From: Petrosia ficiformis
Taxonomy: Eukaryota > Porifera > Demospongiae > Haplosclerida > Petrosiidae
Direction: 5' to 3'
Assembly: GCA_947044365.1 (NCBI GenBank)
Contig: OX345644.1
Coordinates: forward strand, 141,001 to 205,000
Length of the DNA stretch: 64,000 nucleotides
Shown: piece after piece, positions 27,660 to 39,495 of the stretch
Numbering within the stretch: position 1 is the stretch's first letter
How the letters are laid out: the number at the start of each line of letters is the position of its first letter
Translations under genes and position numbers: made by a program
Notes under the pieces: generated by a model
The model's database searches: none
Told to the model about the DNA's origin: nothing
What the model saw: only the letters and a program-made list of their open reading frames with translations

Positions 27660-30600
27660 ATGAAGCTACTCTTTATATTTCTTCTTCTCATTGTCGTGAG
27701 ATTGGGACAAGGTAAAGAAGACATTGAGAATTCTGACTGTAATCTATCAGCTAATCTACAAACAGATCCGGTAATAAAATAGTTATAATGAAATTATTAA
27801 TTATGTATATATATATATATATATAATTATATATATATATATATATATATAATTTATATTATGTAATTATATACACAGCATCCAGATTTTGCTGAAGCCT
27901 CCAATAATCTGCAAGCTCAATGGATTGCTAAGGATGTGAGTATTATAAGTCTTGTATTCTCAGAATAAGATATTCTTCCATTTAGAGTATAATGGTTGTA
28001 GCCACTTCCAGCAAATCATCTACTAATATCTGGTTAGGGTGAGTAACTGAGAAATGTATCTTCAGTATTAACATATAGTTGTTATTATATAGATCTAAAC
28101 TAAAAACAGGTTTATTCCAGTTTAAAAAACACGATGACTCCATTAGTGAAACCGTTGATCCAGAATCTCTTAAAGTGTCACCCACTGGATGGAAAACAGT
28201 TACGAAATACTTTACAATATCAATATCCATTAATCCTCCTCCTCTTCCTCCTCCTTTTTCTCCTCCTCCTCCTCCTCCTCCTTCTCCTCAGATCATTTTA
28301 GTAACTCAAGATGTACGGTATATGTATGTTAGTAATGATGCTGGCCATTCCTGGTCTCGTCATGATCTTCCTGACATAGTCTTCAATCCTTTTCGAGATA
28401 TCATGATGAGTTCAATATCACCATCACACATGGCACTTGTATCTACATTCGGGAAGGTGTGTATATCCTTTATCACCCTCACTTATCACACTATTCTCAC
28501 ATATAGCTTTACACATCCACGAATTATGGCCAGACATGGTCTTATGTTACCGATAAAGTATATACAGCATACTTTGTTAATATAACGGATAGTAAAGAGT
28601 TTCTGTTCTATTCAGCTGGTAGTAGATCTAATATTCATTTTCATAATATATACACTGTATATAGATTAGATCTATCTCACTCTAATGATGAACCAAAAGG
28701 TATTTATAAATTATTTCTATTTATGGATGTATATCTATCTATCTATCTATTTATGTATGTATATCTATCTATCTATCTATTTATCTCTTGTAGTATTAAT
28801 TGATAATGTGTACAGATTTTATGTTGATAACAAATATTTGTATATATCAAAACAGAACGTCAGTCATCAAGTGAGTTATCATATCTTATATTATTAAATA
28901 ATAACTCATTATTTTATATTTAGCAAGCTCAAAATAACACTCGAAGATTTTATGTATCAACTGATTTTTATGGATCACATCCTTCATTCACTGAAGTTCA
29001 GCTACCAGCAGCACATTGGGAAGATGTGAGTATTAGAAGCATATCTATACTATTCCTCCTCTCGTCCTGTCTATCGTATCTCTAGCACGTACAAATCATG
29101 GCTACACATGAAACAGGTGCATTCATTCATTACTCTACTGGTAAAGATAAAGAGAAAGGCAATTTATATGTATCCGATGCTGGAGGTGCTAGATTCACTC
29201 TCTCCTTAGAAAACCATTTGGTGAGATATTAATCAAGATGCATTTAGCAGCATTACTGATGGAATAGATAGACGGATAGATAAATGGATAGATAGATGCA
29301 TAGATGTGGAATGATAGATGCATATATTAGTATTATTATTCTGAGATTCTCCTATTAGTTCAAGAGATATACTATTCTGGACAGAACTTTATCATTTAAT
29401 GATTTTTATGAAGTCAAGTCAATGAGAGGTGTATATATTACTACTAATGTCAGTAGTATTGATGGAAAAAGTAAATTAATTAATATTATATTTTAATGGT
29501 GTGATTATGTATGTCACTGTAGCATACCATTCATCTGTTATTACATTCAACAATGGAGGTTCCTGGAATCTGATATCACCACCTGAAGATACAGATTGTG
29601 TAAGACTTTATTCATTATTATACACACCCCATTATTTAAAATAAACCACACCTCATTTAGAAAGGATGTTCGTTACACTTACATGTTAAATATAGTTCAT
29701 TGGTATCGTATTCTCTGTATAATAGTAGTGTTACAACGGGACCCATTTCATCTGGTAATGCTGTGGGGATTATTGTAGCTCATGGTGAGTGAGATTATCA
29801 TAAAATAGATGTAATACATATTAAATTTCCATTTCTCTCTTAGGATCAATTGGTAATTCTCGTGATTATGATCCTAAGCATGCTGTGATTGTGACATCAC
29901 AAGATGGTGGATACACGTGGACTGTAAGTATTATTAATAATTAATAAATTATTACTAGTTGATGGATTTGTTTTTTAGAAACCGAACATACCACCTGGAC
30001 TATATTCATATGGTATTGCTGACTATGGGAATATCATTGCTATAATACCTGATTCTGAACATGCTGGATCTCTTTGGTAATTCTATCTATCTATCTATCT
30101 ATGTATACCACATCTATTTATCATTCAGGTTTTCTCATGATCGTGGAGTATGTTTCAAAAAGGAGGAACTGGACACGACTGGTTACTTCAGCTTAACTAA
30201 AGGATTATTAATAGATCCAAAAGCTACAAGTTTATACGCATTTGCTCTTGGGCTGGAGGGTAATGATGATGATGATCAATGGAGACTTATTGCTATTAAC
30301 TTTGAAAGCATTCTAACTTCACCCTGTGAGAGATACATTCACTAGTTCATTGATCATCCTTCTATTCATCTGTCCATTGATCCATTTGTCCATTAATCCA
30401 TCCATTTGTCCATTGATCCATTTGTCCATTGATCCATTTGTCCATTGATCCATTGATCCATCCATTTATTATTCATTCATTATTCATTCATTTATATATC
30501 ACTCAATATGATTATCATATTAATCCATTCTCTCTATGGACAGGTCATGAGAGTGATTATATAACTGTCACAGAACACAGTATATCTAATACTTGTATTT

Positions 30601-30791
30601 TGGGATATCAAGCTCAATACAAAATCGCCAAACCATCTTCAATGTAATAATGACAATACATCATTATAAGATATTAATTAATTATAATATTATAGATGTT
30701 ATAATGATGAGAATTATTCTCCAGCTCCACTCCATATAAAGAAATGTGATTGTACATATACAGATATGGAATGGTATGTTCTCTTTAGTCC

Positions 30792-30842
<51 letters not shown>

Positions 30843-31856
30843 GTTTTAGTGATTATGGGTACACACCCATTTGGTCTAACAATATTCTATCTTGTAAAGC
30901 TATTGAAGGTTTTGATCTCTCTTCTGTTTGCCCTCCAGATGAAAAATATTATTATCAGAGTAGTAGTGGGTATGTTACTAATACATACATACATACATAC
31001 ATACATACATACATACTTACGTACATACATGCATACATACATACATACCAGAGTTTTTGATTAAGCTTATATGGGTCCCTATTGGTGCAATGAGCTTCTT
31101 ATTTGGCACTGCACAGTTCTCTCTTTGGGGCAGATGGTGGAGTTAATAATTATGATTAATTGTCACTAACAGCATTAACGTTTTGCTAATTGGTTCAAAC
31201 CATTGTTGAACCAATTTGGCCCATACATACATACATACATACATACATACATACATACATACATACATACATACATACATACATACATACATACATACAT
31301 ACATACATACATACATACATAGGTTAAGACTAATAGCTGGTGATCTTTGTAAGAACACATCAGCTAGTATGAAGCTGTTGAGATTTGAACAAAAGATTTG
31401 TACAGGTCATGAGAAAGAAAGTGGAAATATTGATACAACAGATGAGGTAGGTCTATTATGATATTAATTACAGGGGTCATCACATGTAATATTAATTACT
31501 AATATTTTATTATAGGGGTCTTCTCATGTAATATTATTATAGGGTCATTTGTAATATTAATTAATGATATTTTATTAACAGGGGTCATCTCATGGTGCAA
31601 GTACAGTTGGTAAAGCTGTTGGTGGTATTATCATAGTATTAGCTCTATTAATAGCAGCTGGCCTATCTGTATATTGTGTGATAAGATGTAGAAAACAAAG
31701 CAGACAATTGTAAGCTATTAATATTATAATTATAACACTTCCTATTGAAATGTCATCTCTATTTGTAGTCATGATCGTGTCGTTTATAAGAAGATTCCAT
31801 TAACAGAGAGTGGTCTCAGTTCTGATAATTCCAGCGATGAAGATTTACTTCACTAA
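27660..31856 (+). CDS. SORT1: Sortilin-like VPS10-domain sorting receptor
   Basis: Twenty-one exons: 27660-27770, 27879-27935, 27986-28038, 28093-28198, 28292-28456, 28507-28699, 28794-28870, 28924-29025, 29086-29220, 29359-29470, 29523-29599, 29661-29784, 29844-29923, 29979-30076, 30129-30325, 30544-30643, 30696-30773, 30850-30969, 31323-31446, 31582-31709 and 31769-31856; 774 residues (human about 831). A signal peptide (LLFIFLLLIVVRLGQG) is followed by the VPS10 beta-propeller with Asp-box motifs (SNDAGHSW, TNYGQTW, SQDGGYTW) and a Cys-rich 10CC module. One TM helix lies near residues 713-735. The cytosolic tail has VYKKIPL (YxxPhi) and ends SDEDLLH, an acidic-dileucine GGA/AP-1 sorting motif. 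Sortilin carries ligands between trans-Golgi, surface and endosomes. The intron 28199-28291 is open in frame as a Pro-rich run but ends in a polypyrimidine acceptor. Confidence 0.9.
31049..31223 (-). mobile_element. MITE copy 1 (CAGWG ends), truncated
   Basis: It begins CAGAGTTTTTGATTAAGC and shares long blocks with the reverse complement of 32865-33088 (e.g. GAGCTTCTTATTTGGCACTG, ACTAACAGCATTAACG). It is bordered on both sides by (ACAT)n, and its second terminal repeat is missing where the microsatellite begins. It lies in an intron of the sortilin gene. Confidence 0.75.
31226..31321. repeat. (ACAT)n microsatellite
   Basis: An uninterrupted tetranucleotide run of about 24 copies ending directly at the acceptor AG of sortilin exon 19. 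Confidence 0.95.
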
Positions 31857-32111
31857 TGTATTCACTATTTCATTATGTAAATATTTACCCATTGACAGAT
31901 TATACAACACATAATTAACATACATATAGATGGCTGTTGTGTATTTGTGTAGTTTTCTTTGGACTCTAAACTAAACCTTTTTATTTGCCTAGATGATATT
32001 TGAACTGTAAATGTGTTTGTTGACTGGAATCTTAATGGTATTAGTGATGAGGATAGTTAGTTTGTGTTTGATGCAACAGTTTTAACCACATGTGGCTTAA
32101 CGAGGAAGCTA

Positions 32112-32325
32112 GAATAGAATAGCTATTATTTGCCTAGCTACCCAGCCTAACCCAGGAGCGACAGCTTTTATCCCCTTCTGAAGGGGTGCGGCAAAAACAC
32201 CTTCTCATTTTTGAGAGTAGAGCTGAGTATATACTTATAGGTGAAAAAAAGCCCTAGTGTGGCTTGAACCTGCAACCTTTCCATTACAAGCCAGCACTTT
32301 AACCAGCAGGTCACTATATAGTACT
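32112..32325 (-). mobile_element. tRNA-Thr-derived SINE
   Basis: On the minus strand a tRNA-like head (32316-32251) has an A box (TGCTGGTTAAAG), an anticodon loop CTTGTAA (anticodon TGT) and a B box GGTTCAAGCC at 32270-32261. It is followed by a T-run and a body that includes the hairpin CCCCTTC/AGAAGGGG and the stretch GCTCCTGGGTTAGGCTGGG. The B box, loop and spacing resemble tRNA-Thr(TGT), but there is no closed acceptor stem, so it is not a functional tRNA. It occupies the gap between sortilin (stop 31856) and TMEM177 (stop 32417). Element ends are approximate. Confidence 0.7.
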
Positions 32326-32416
32326 CCTTGTTAAATCAATACTGATGTGATGTATTCACTGTACAGTACATTATGTTGTCAACATTCTAACTTGTATATT
32401 TGTTAATATAATAGAA

Positions 32417-32810
32417 TTAATGCTCAAATCTTTGATGTTTAAAGTACAGTTCTTCCAATCTCTCTAGACGATCTGAGAAACAATTCATAATTAATAACAG
32501 ATAATTATAATATTATATTCTCACGATGAAATGAAGGGTGTGTCTGGAAAGCTTGTCCTAATCCAGTACTACTGTTCTTTTTTGAATATCTGTTATACAC
32601 AGGTAGTCATGTGATCAGTCACATGATTATACTCACTTTGTAAGTCTATCTAAAGTAATTCTATTTTTCATCATCTGAACACCACCTTCAGCATAACTCT
32701 TACGACACAAGGCAGCTCGATGATCAGCTCGATGTTCCTGCCAGTGACCTACAAGACATACAGATCATAGATGAATGATAAATGAAAGCAGATGTGCGTA
32801 CATTGTATGT

Positions 32811-32871
<61 letters not shown>

Positions 32872-34607
32872 TTTGATAAGTTTTGAAGTTTGGGCCAAAT
32901 TGGCTCAAAAGTGGTTAGTGTGTGCGCCATTGAGAATACATATTGAGCCAATTAACAAAGAGTTAATGCTGTTAGTGACAATATAATCATAATTAACTGT
33001 GCCACTGGCTCAAAGAGAGAACTGTGCAGTGCCAAATAAGAAGCTCTTCGGGCCAATGGTGCACCATATAAGCTTATCAAAAACACTGATATATATATGT
33101 ATATATATATATATAATTATATATATATATATATATATAACTAACAGATAGCATAGTGTATTTGTGTATAGAGCAACAGCCCTACAGCAAACACCATTGG
33201 AATTAGTGCTGTTGGATTTGCAGGATACAAGACTATGAAACGAAATATAATAATATTGGAATAATAATTACATTTAACATACATTGAGGTAGTATGCATG
33301 CTGTGTGATATAGTGTGATAAGTGCCAAAGGTGCTAGTGTGGATCTAGTGAGGAAGTCCAAGTGTTGAATGTGAGCAAGTTCATGAGCTAAATTGATATT
33401 GTAAATTATAATTATTACAATATTGTCATAGTTACCTATTGAGAAATTAATCTGATTGGTCGATGGTATGAGAAGCTTTGCAAGTGTGTTTCCATCTATG
33501 GAATTCCAATCAACAAGATCACCTGACACAAAAAAATACAAAGTTATTATATCAGAGAATAGATTATTTGGATTTACCATTTAAACTAATTCCTGAATGC
33601 TGTAGTTCAGTTTCATCTTTTAATAATACTAATCTATAATTATAATTATTAATTAATTATAATTAATGATGTATCACACACACTTAATACCTTGATAAAC
33701 CGATAACAGCTCCACCAGGTAGTAATGTATTACCAGCACTAACACCTAATATATGAAATGTGATTAATAATAATATATGATAGTAACTTACTAGATAATC
33801 CTTTATTAATGAATACCTTTATTCGATGAGGTTTAGCAACATGCTATAATGATAAAACTAATTATAAACTCATTAATAATAATTAGTTAAAACACACTTT
33901 ATTGATGTAGCATGAGGCTAATAAATGTAATGTATACACAATACACAGGTTAGTGCATAATGAGACGTTTACTGATTCATTCGTGAGTGCTACAATCAAA
34001 CACACATAATACATGGTAAATAAACTGTGTCTCAAGTATTGCCAATCTCATGATTGAACTATACCCAGTTCCACATTAGTAGAGCGTATAATAATAATAC
34101 TTAAAGTACATGTATACAAAAAGCGGTTTAATGCTCAATCATGTGACGCAATTTTCTGTAATCTGATTGGCTACGGGTCATGTGATTAGCTATATTGACT
34201 AATATGTACCATTGCTTCTGCTATTTTTTCTACATGGAGTTGTAATTCTTGTGGTACATGTATACCTGGATGAGCAGACCTGTATAATGTAGATCATGTG
34301 ACACACATAAGTACATGTACATATAGAATTATAGGCCATGTGACAGACATACGTACATGTAGCATAGTAAGTCATGTGATATACACATTAGTACATGTAC
34401 ATAGTAGGTCATGTGACCTACACATAAGTACATGTACATAGACTAATATAGTAGGTCATGTGACATACACGCCCTCAAACATGCTTACGATTTTGCCAAC
34501 CATTCAGGAACCACATGAGGATAACAACTGAAACAGAATATACATCCAGCTACACTGTAAAACAACTTCTTGTGGTTGTGAAAATCAGTGAAGTATCTCC
34601 TTACCAT
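32417..34607 (-). CDS. TMEM177: TMEM177 with an intact M48 metalloprotease signature
   Basis: Eleven exons: 34607-34489, 34279-34210, 33843-33792, 33745-33691, 33633-33578, 33522-33436, 33387-33283, 33232-33146, 32748-32637, 32589-32525 and 32472-32417; 287 residues (human about 311). TMEM177 is an inner-mitochondrial-membrane protein that binds COX20 during COX2 assembly. The match rests on an N-terminal hydrophobic segment, the block VSAGNTLLPGGAVIGLSRLV, two central TM segments and RKSYAEGGVQMMKN. Unusually it contains HELAH (about residues 148-152) and, after two TM segments, EHRAD (about 215-219). This is the HExxH...ExxAD arrangement of M48 peptidases, with THPSFHHRLERL at the end as in HtpX/Ste24 families. 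As I recall, the vertebrate protein lacks these residues. The start ATG at 34607 reads straight through to 34489. Divergent from STIMATE (68 bp). Confidence 0.85.
32865..33088 (+). mobile_element. MITE copy 2, 224 bp with inverted terminal repeats
   Basis: It starts CAGAGTTTTTGATAAG and ends CTTATCAAAAACACTG, giving 16-bp inverted termini with one mismatch. It is inserted in (TA)n on both sides, in a TMEM177 intron. There is no coding capacity. Its reverse complement is clearly related to 31049-31223. Confidence 0.85.
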
Positions 34608-34675
34608 CTTAAGACCACACGTGTGTAAGGGGAATCACCTTTTCATGACATGATTAATAAAATATTCCAATAAAG
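34608..34675. promoter_or_regulatory. Bidirectional promoter, TMEM177 / STIMATE
   Basis: These 68 bp contain CACACGTGTG, an E-box palindrome, at 34617-34626. The STIMATE start codon lies in AAAGATGGCTG (34673-34683), close to a YY1 site. This is the tightest divergent pair in the window. Confidence 0.5.
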
Positions 34676-35793
34676 ATGGCTGATAATTTCACTAATAATA
34701 TATCCAGTGATCATGAGAGTGCATTGAGTTGTGACCTCACAGGTATACCAAGCTTTCTTCTTCAGTTCACACTAGGTGTAATAGCCTTCAGTACTTTACT
34801 ATGTAAGTTATGAAACCATTTTGACGACAAATAAACATAACTGTATTATGTATAAATAAATATGTATTAGTATAGTCTTGACTATACTATACTATATTAT
34901 GCATATAATATATGAATGTATGTGTGTTTTGGTAATACAGTGAAGAGATGTAGAGAGCCTTTGTTGATTAGAAGACCTGTATTTATATGGTGAGTACAAC
35001 TACAATAATAATTATAATAATATTATGTATAATATTATTATTATAATATGCTATAGGATGGCAGATTCTCTCAAACAAGCTGTAGGAATGCTAGGAGTCC
35101 ATTTTGTAAATCTATTTTTCTCTCAATTTCTACCTCTTCCAGATATTGACAGATGTATTATGTAAGACACATCATATATCCAAACATATATGTGCCCTCT
35201 CTCTCTCTCTTGTAGATATCTTCTTAATTTTCTTTTTGATTCAACTTTCGGAATTTTAATTATATATCTCCTTTTTAAATTAATTAATTTTGTGGTGAAC
35301 CGTTGGGAAATAACTCCACTCAAATCTGGAGAATATGGTAATATTTCATGTGTACATACCTTACCTTCATCTCCTCCCTCCCTCCCTCCCTCCCTCAACA
35401 GGTAAACCATTCAAACCACATTACTGGTTAGCACAGTGTATAGTAGTCGTAATAGTGATGTTGATAATGAAATTATTAATTGGTCCACTTGTCATATTCA
35501 AATTCTGGAAAAAGGTTTTTAATGAGCTAATTCTATTATTAATTATTATCTCTCATTATCATAAGGTTGGACATATAGTATTACCAATTAAGAATAAAGA
35601 AATCAGAACAGCCATTGTGATCTTCATTGTACCATTTATTGTAAATGTATGTACATACATACATACATACATACATACATACACACATATATACATACAT
35701 ACATACATACATACATACATACATACATACATACATACATACATACATACATACATGTATACATGTACATACATATATACATATGTACATACA

Positions 35794-35827
<34 letters not shown>

Positions 35828-36302
35828 CATACATACATATATACATACATACATACATATATACATACATACATACATACATACATGTACATACATACAT
35901 ACACACATACTTACATAGTACATACATGTACATACATACATACATACTTACATAGTACATACATGTACATACATACATGTACATACATACATACATACTT
36001 ACATAGTACATACATATATGTACATACATGTACGTACATACATACATACATACATACATACATTATTAACTACTATATATATGCATACATGTAAATTATA
36101 GGTTTTAATGTTTTGGATTGTGGATAGTATTATAATGAGAAAACAAAAGAAATCTCCTCCGACAGTTACCTCAGGGAGAAAACGTCCAGTCTATCTTCCA
36201 TTGGTAGATCGAGAAAGAAGAGATGATGAAGATGAGAATATAATAGATGAACATAGTTTAATGTATTCCGACACAGACAGTAGTAACTTACCAAATAGAT
36301 AA
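34676..36302 (+). CDS. STIMATE: STIMATE (TMEM110), ER store-operated calcium entry regulator
   Basis: Seven exons: 34676-34802, 34941-34989, 35057-35161, 35216-35337, 35402-35514, 35566-35646 and 36102-36302; 265 residues (human 294). STIMATE is a multi-pass ER protein that promotes STIM1 activation at ER-plasma membrane junctions. Matching stretches are LGVIAFSTLLLKRCREP, SLKQAVGMLGVHFVN, YLLNFLFDSTFGILIIYL, LKSGEYG and IVIFIVPFIVNVLMFWIVD followed by MRKQKK. The tail is charged with an acidic Ser-rich end. The only long intron (35647-36101) is (ACAT)n. The stop codon lies 74 bp from the convergent NEK4 stop. Confidence 0.93.
35647..36070. repeat. (ACAT)n-rich satellite in STIMATE intron 6
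   Basis: Long (ACAT)n blocks interrupted by ATGTACATAC and ACTTACATAGTACATACATG units. The latter recur at a higher-order period of about 43 bp between 35905 and 36010. Confidence 0.9.
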
Positions 36303-36376
36303 TGATTAATAGTATATCTTTGTATATTAATAGTATATATCTCTGGATATTATTAGTACATTTTTACTATGATGTT

Positions 36377-37827
36377 TTATTGTAAACTTTCTTCATATAA
36401 TTTTAACTGTTGGAGTTTTAATAGAAAAGATTCACATTTCTCTTCACCTAACAATTTAGACATTTCCTCCTAAAATAATGAAAATACATTATAACTACAT
36501 TTGTACATATATATGAGTACTAAAGTCTGTTCACATTATGATAACTTCAAAATTATGATGTCATGACTTCATAATATAGTGTATAGTTTAATGTCATAAG
36601 GTTAATACATATAACTCAATAATGAAGCAATGGATTGAAATTTGACACTCACACACAAAAGAACGGGAAAGATAATTATATGAAAATGGTGCAGGTAAAA
36701 AAGATTGTTGGTCTAAAGTTATGAACATTTATATGAGATCAGTGTGAATATACCATGTGAATGAGCTTCTAACCTGTATGATATCATCTTGATCAATAGT
36801 TTCTAGTATATATAAAGCTTTTGATACCATTTCTTCACCCAATACTGATAAACAGTCTCTAATGAATACATAATCATGTGTATATAGTATATGTATAGTA
36901 ATTATAGATCTATTTATAAATAGATGTTATGACATGTATATATATACCTCTTTATAGCAATCATTCTTTCTTTCAGTTGTCCACATCCCCTACCTATATG
37001 CCATCCTAAAGACGATCACTAAATATTATATAATAGATTCTCCTAATAACTGACCATTCTCATTAGGAGGTGGGTGTGGTTTAATATGTTCGGGTAAATG
37101 AAGAGTATTATCCATTAATGAAATAACTTCATCTTCTTCCTTTCCACTTCCTCCGCTGTCTGTCTCCTCAACAATTATCCCTTTAATCTCATGAGGGGGT
37201 GGAGATCTATCTGATATTGAAATAGGCTTATCTTGTATACTGCTACCTGAACGAGAACGTAGAATGACACGCCCTCTTGTTTCTTGCTTGTCTTTGCGTC
37301 TTTTCTGTCGTGCTGATGATAGCTCAGGACTCGGCTGAAAATATAACAATGTTATATATACTATACCTCAAATTAGACACATACCGTAATGAGGGGTGTG
37401 GCTAATGGAGGAAGGTGTCTCCTTGACTAAATAGTAAAAGAGTCATTATACACATTCAATAGATATTATATAGACTCACTTTATCGTCTTGTGGTTTAAT
37501 GACAGCTGAGTCACTTTGACTTCTTAAAACATTCTCACTTTTTGTTTGAGGGGAACATTCTTGATGAGTCTTATCTCTTTTCATTTTTTCCATAGCTGTC
37601 TTTTCAAGAAATTCACGGATGTGTTTACGCACATACTCTGTTCGAAGAATTTGAGGAACTGACGGACGTTGTGTAGCTTCTTGAGATAACATTCTACACA
37701 CCATATCATTAAGATCATGAGAAAAACATGATGGTAGAGGTGGCACCTAAACAACACATAATATTATATGGGTATATGTATATATATATATGTATGCATG
37801 TATACATGTATGTGCGTATGTGTGTGC

Positions 37828-37859
<32 letters not shown>

Positions 37860-38297
37860 ATATGTACGTGTGTGTATGTACGTATGTATGTATGTATATA
37901 TATACATGTATATATGTATGTACATGTATGTAAGTTATACTAACATACCACATACCTTTCCTTGTAGTATCTTATACATTAATGCACTGATATTTTTAGC
38001 AGAGAATGCAAGACTCAGTGTAGCCATTTCATATACACAACATCCTAATGCCCATACATCTGATTTATAATCATATGGTTTATTAGCAAACAGCTCTGGA
38101 CTCATATAATATGGTGTCCCTACAACTGTACTTGCTAGATCTAAAGAACCTTCTAAAACACGAGCTATACCAAGATCACCAACCTGTAGAAATTAGATAG
38201 ATAGATAGATAGAGGAAGAGGAATAGATAAATAGATAGATGGATAGATAGAGGGATAGATATAAAGATCGATAAATAGATAGATAGATAGATAAAGG

Positions 38298-38330
<33 letters not shown>

Positions 38331-38333
38331 AGG

Positions 38334-38378
<45 letters not shown>

Positions 38379-38390
38379 AGGGATAGATAG

Positions 38391-38421
<31 letters not shown>

Positions 38422-38525
38422 AAGGGATAGATAGATAGATAGAATGATAGATAGATAGATAGATAGATAGAGAGATAGATAGATAGAATGATAGATAGAT
38501 AAATAGATAGATAGATAGATAAAGG

Positions 38526-38560
<35 letters not shown>

Positions 38561-39379
38561 GAAGTATCAAGTATATACTCACTTTAATTATATCATTTCT
38601 GCTTAAAAATATATTTTGAGTCTAATATTAATAAATAAAAATTACATGATAAATCACATGATTGACCATGTGACAAGCACTAAATAAATACCTTTAGATC
38701 ACGATGCATGATTTTTCTGTCATGTAAATACTACAAGAAAGAATATAAACTGTCAAACCAGTTATATATGTTTATTATAACTAGTCAAACCTGTAATGCA
38801 AGTGCTATTTGAACAAACCATTCAACAACTTGATGTTCAGATAATAATATCCCTTGATAACTTTTGAGACGAGTACAAAGATCACCACCTTCACAATATC
38901 CCATTATAATATGTAATATACCTATAATATATGTAAGTATGGATGTATGTGTGTATGTATGCATGCATGTATGTATGTATGCATGTATGTATGTATGTAT
39001 GTATAATATAATTACTTACCATGTTCATCCTGAAATGATTCGTGATATGATACTATATTAGGATGTCGAAGTTGAGAGAGAAGAGCAGCTTCTTGTGTAG
39101 CAGCAGACCTCTCTTTAGCATTGTCTGCTGAGAGCTTTATATTCTTCATAACATACTATAATAATATATATATATACATAATTATATATATATATATATA
39201 TATATATAATTATATATAATTATATATAATTATATTTATATATATATTTAGTCCAGTAATTACCATCATCTTACTTGTTTCCTTTCTCTTCTCTTCTTCA
39301 CTAGAAATACTTCTCCATAACTACCTTTTCCTATACTTTTAATTACAATATATTCCTTTAGTCTGTTAGCACTAGCCAT
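36377..39379 (-). CDS. NEK4: NEK4, NIMA-related serine/threonine kinase
   Basis: Twelve exons: 39379-39275, 39155-39020, 38921-38791, 38730-38692, 38621-38583, 38183-37956, 37746-37480, 37426-37385, 37334-37055, 37005-36948, 36858-36774 and 36469-36377; 500 residues (human about 841). The N-terminal kinase domain shows GKGSYGEV, VMKN with the catalytic Lys, GYCEGGDL, HRDLKTQN, the NEK-typical DLG in place of DFG, and GTPYYMSPELF. After a Ser/Arg-rich linker the C-terminus has ALYILETIDQDDIIQ and EEMSKLLGEEKCESF, as in NEK4. NEK4 acts in the DNA-damage response and in cilium stability. The protein is shorter mainly in the linker. Introns hold (GATA)n, (ATGT)n and one copy of the dispersed 240-bp repeat. 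The stop codon lies inside CAATAAAAC, a possible poly(A) signal. Confidence 0.92.
36522..36750 (+). repeat. Dispersed 240-bp repeat, copy 2
   Basis: It begins near AGTCTGTTCACATT and shares ordered blocks (ATATAGTGTATAGTTTAATG, CAATGGATTGAAATTTGACA, GATAATTATATGAAAATGGT, AAAGTTATGAACATT) with 15345-15590 and 58697-58948. It lies in the last NEK4 intron. Confidence 0.85.
37765..37945. repeat. (ATGT)n satellite in NEK4 intron
   Basis: An irregular ATGT/ATAT/GTGT tract with no coding content. Confidence 0.9.
38193..38575. repeat. (GATA)n satellite in NEK4 intron
   Basis: A long GATA array broken at intervals by AAAGG or GAATG, giving blocks of 40-60 bp. It lies just upstream of the exon encoding the DLG motif. 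Confidence 0.95.
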
Positions 39380-39495
39380 TGCATCCCCTCTCCTCCTCTA
39401 TATAGTGTACCATGTGGGTATGTGTTTATTTACCATGACGTAATCTCCATAGTAATATATCATAACTGACCAATCATATTGATCAAATCAGGAGG
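39380..39495. promoter_or_regulatory. Bidirectional promoter, NEK4 / CFAP20DC
   Basis: This 116-bp interval contains ACCATGACGTAATC, combining a CRE-like TGACGTAA with an X-box-like half site, plus CCATAGTAAT and a CCAAT box (GACCAATC). Both flanking genes have ciliary roles in other animals. Confidence 0.5.

Noticed and set aside
28199..28291. Pro-rich insert in sortilin read through without splicing
   Set aside because: The segment ends in a long polypyrimidine tract and AG, and removing it restores the VPS10 alignment.
32417..34607. OMA1 or ZMPSTE24 identity for the HELAH protein
   Set aside because: Length, TM layout and the LLPGGAVIGL and GGVQMMKN segments fit TMEM177, not those M48 proteases.
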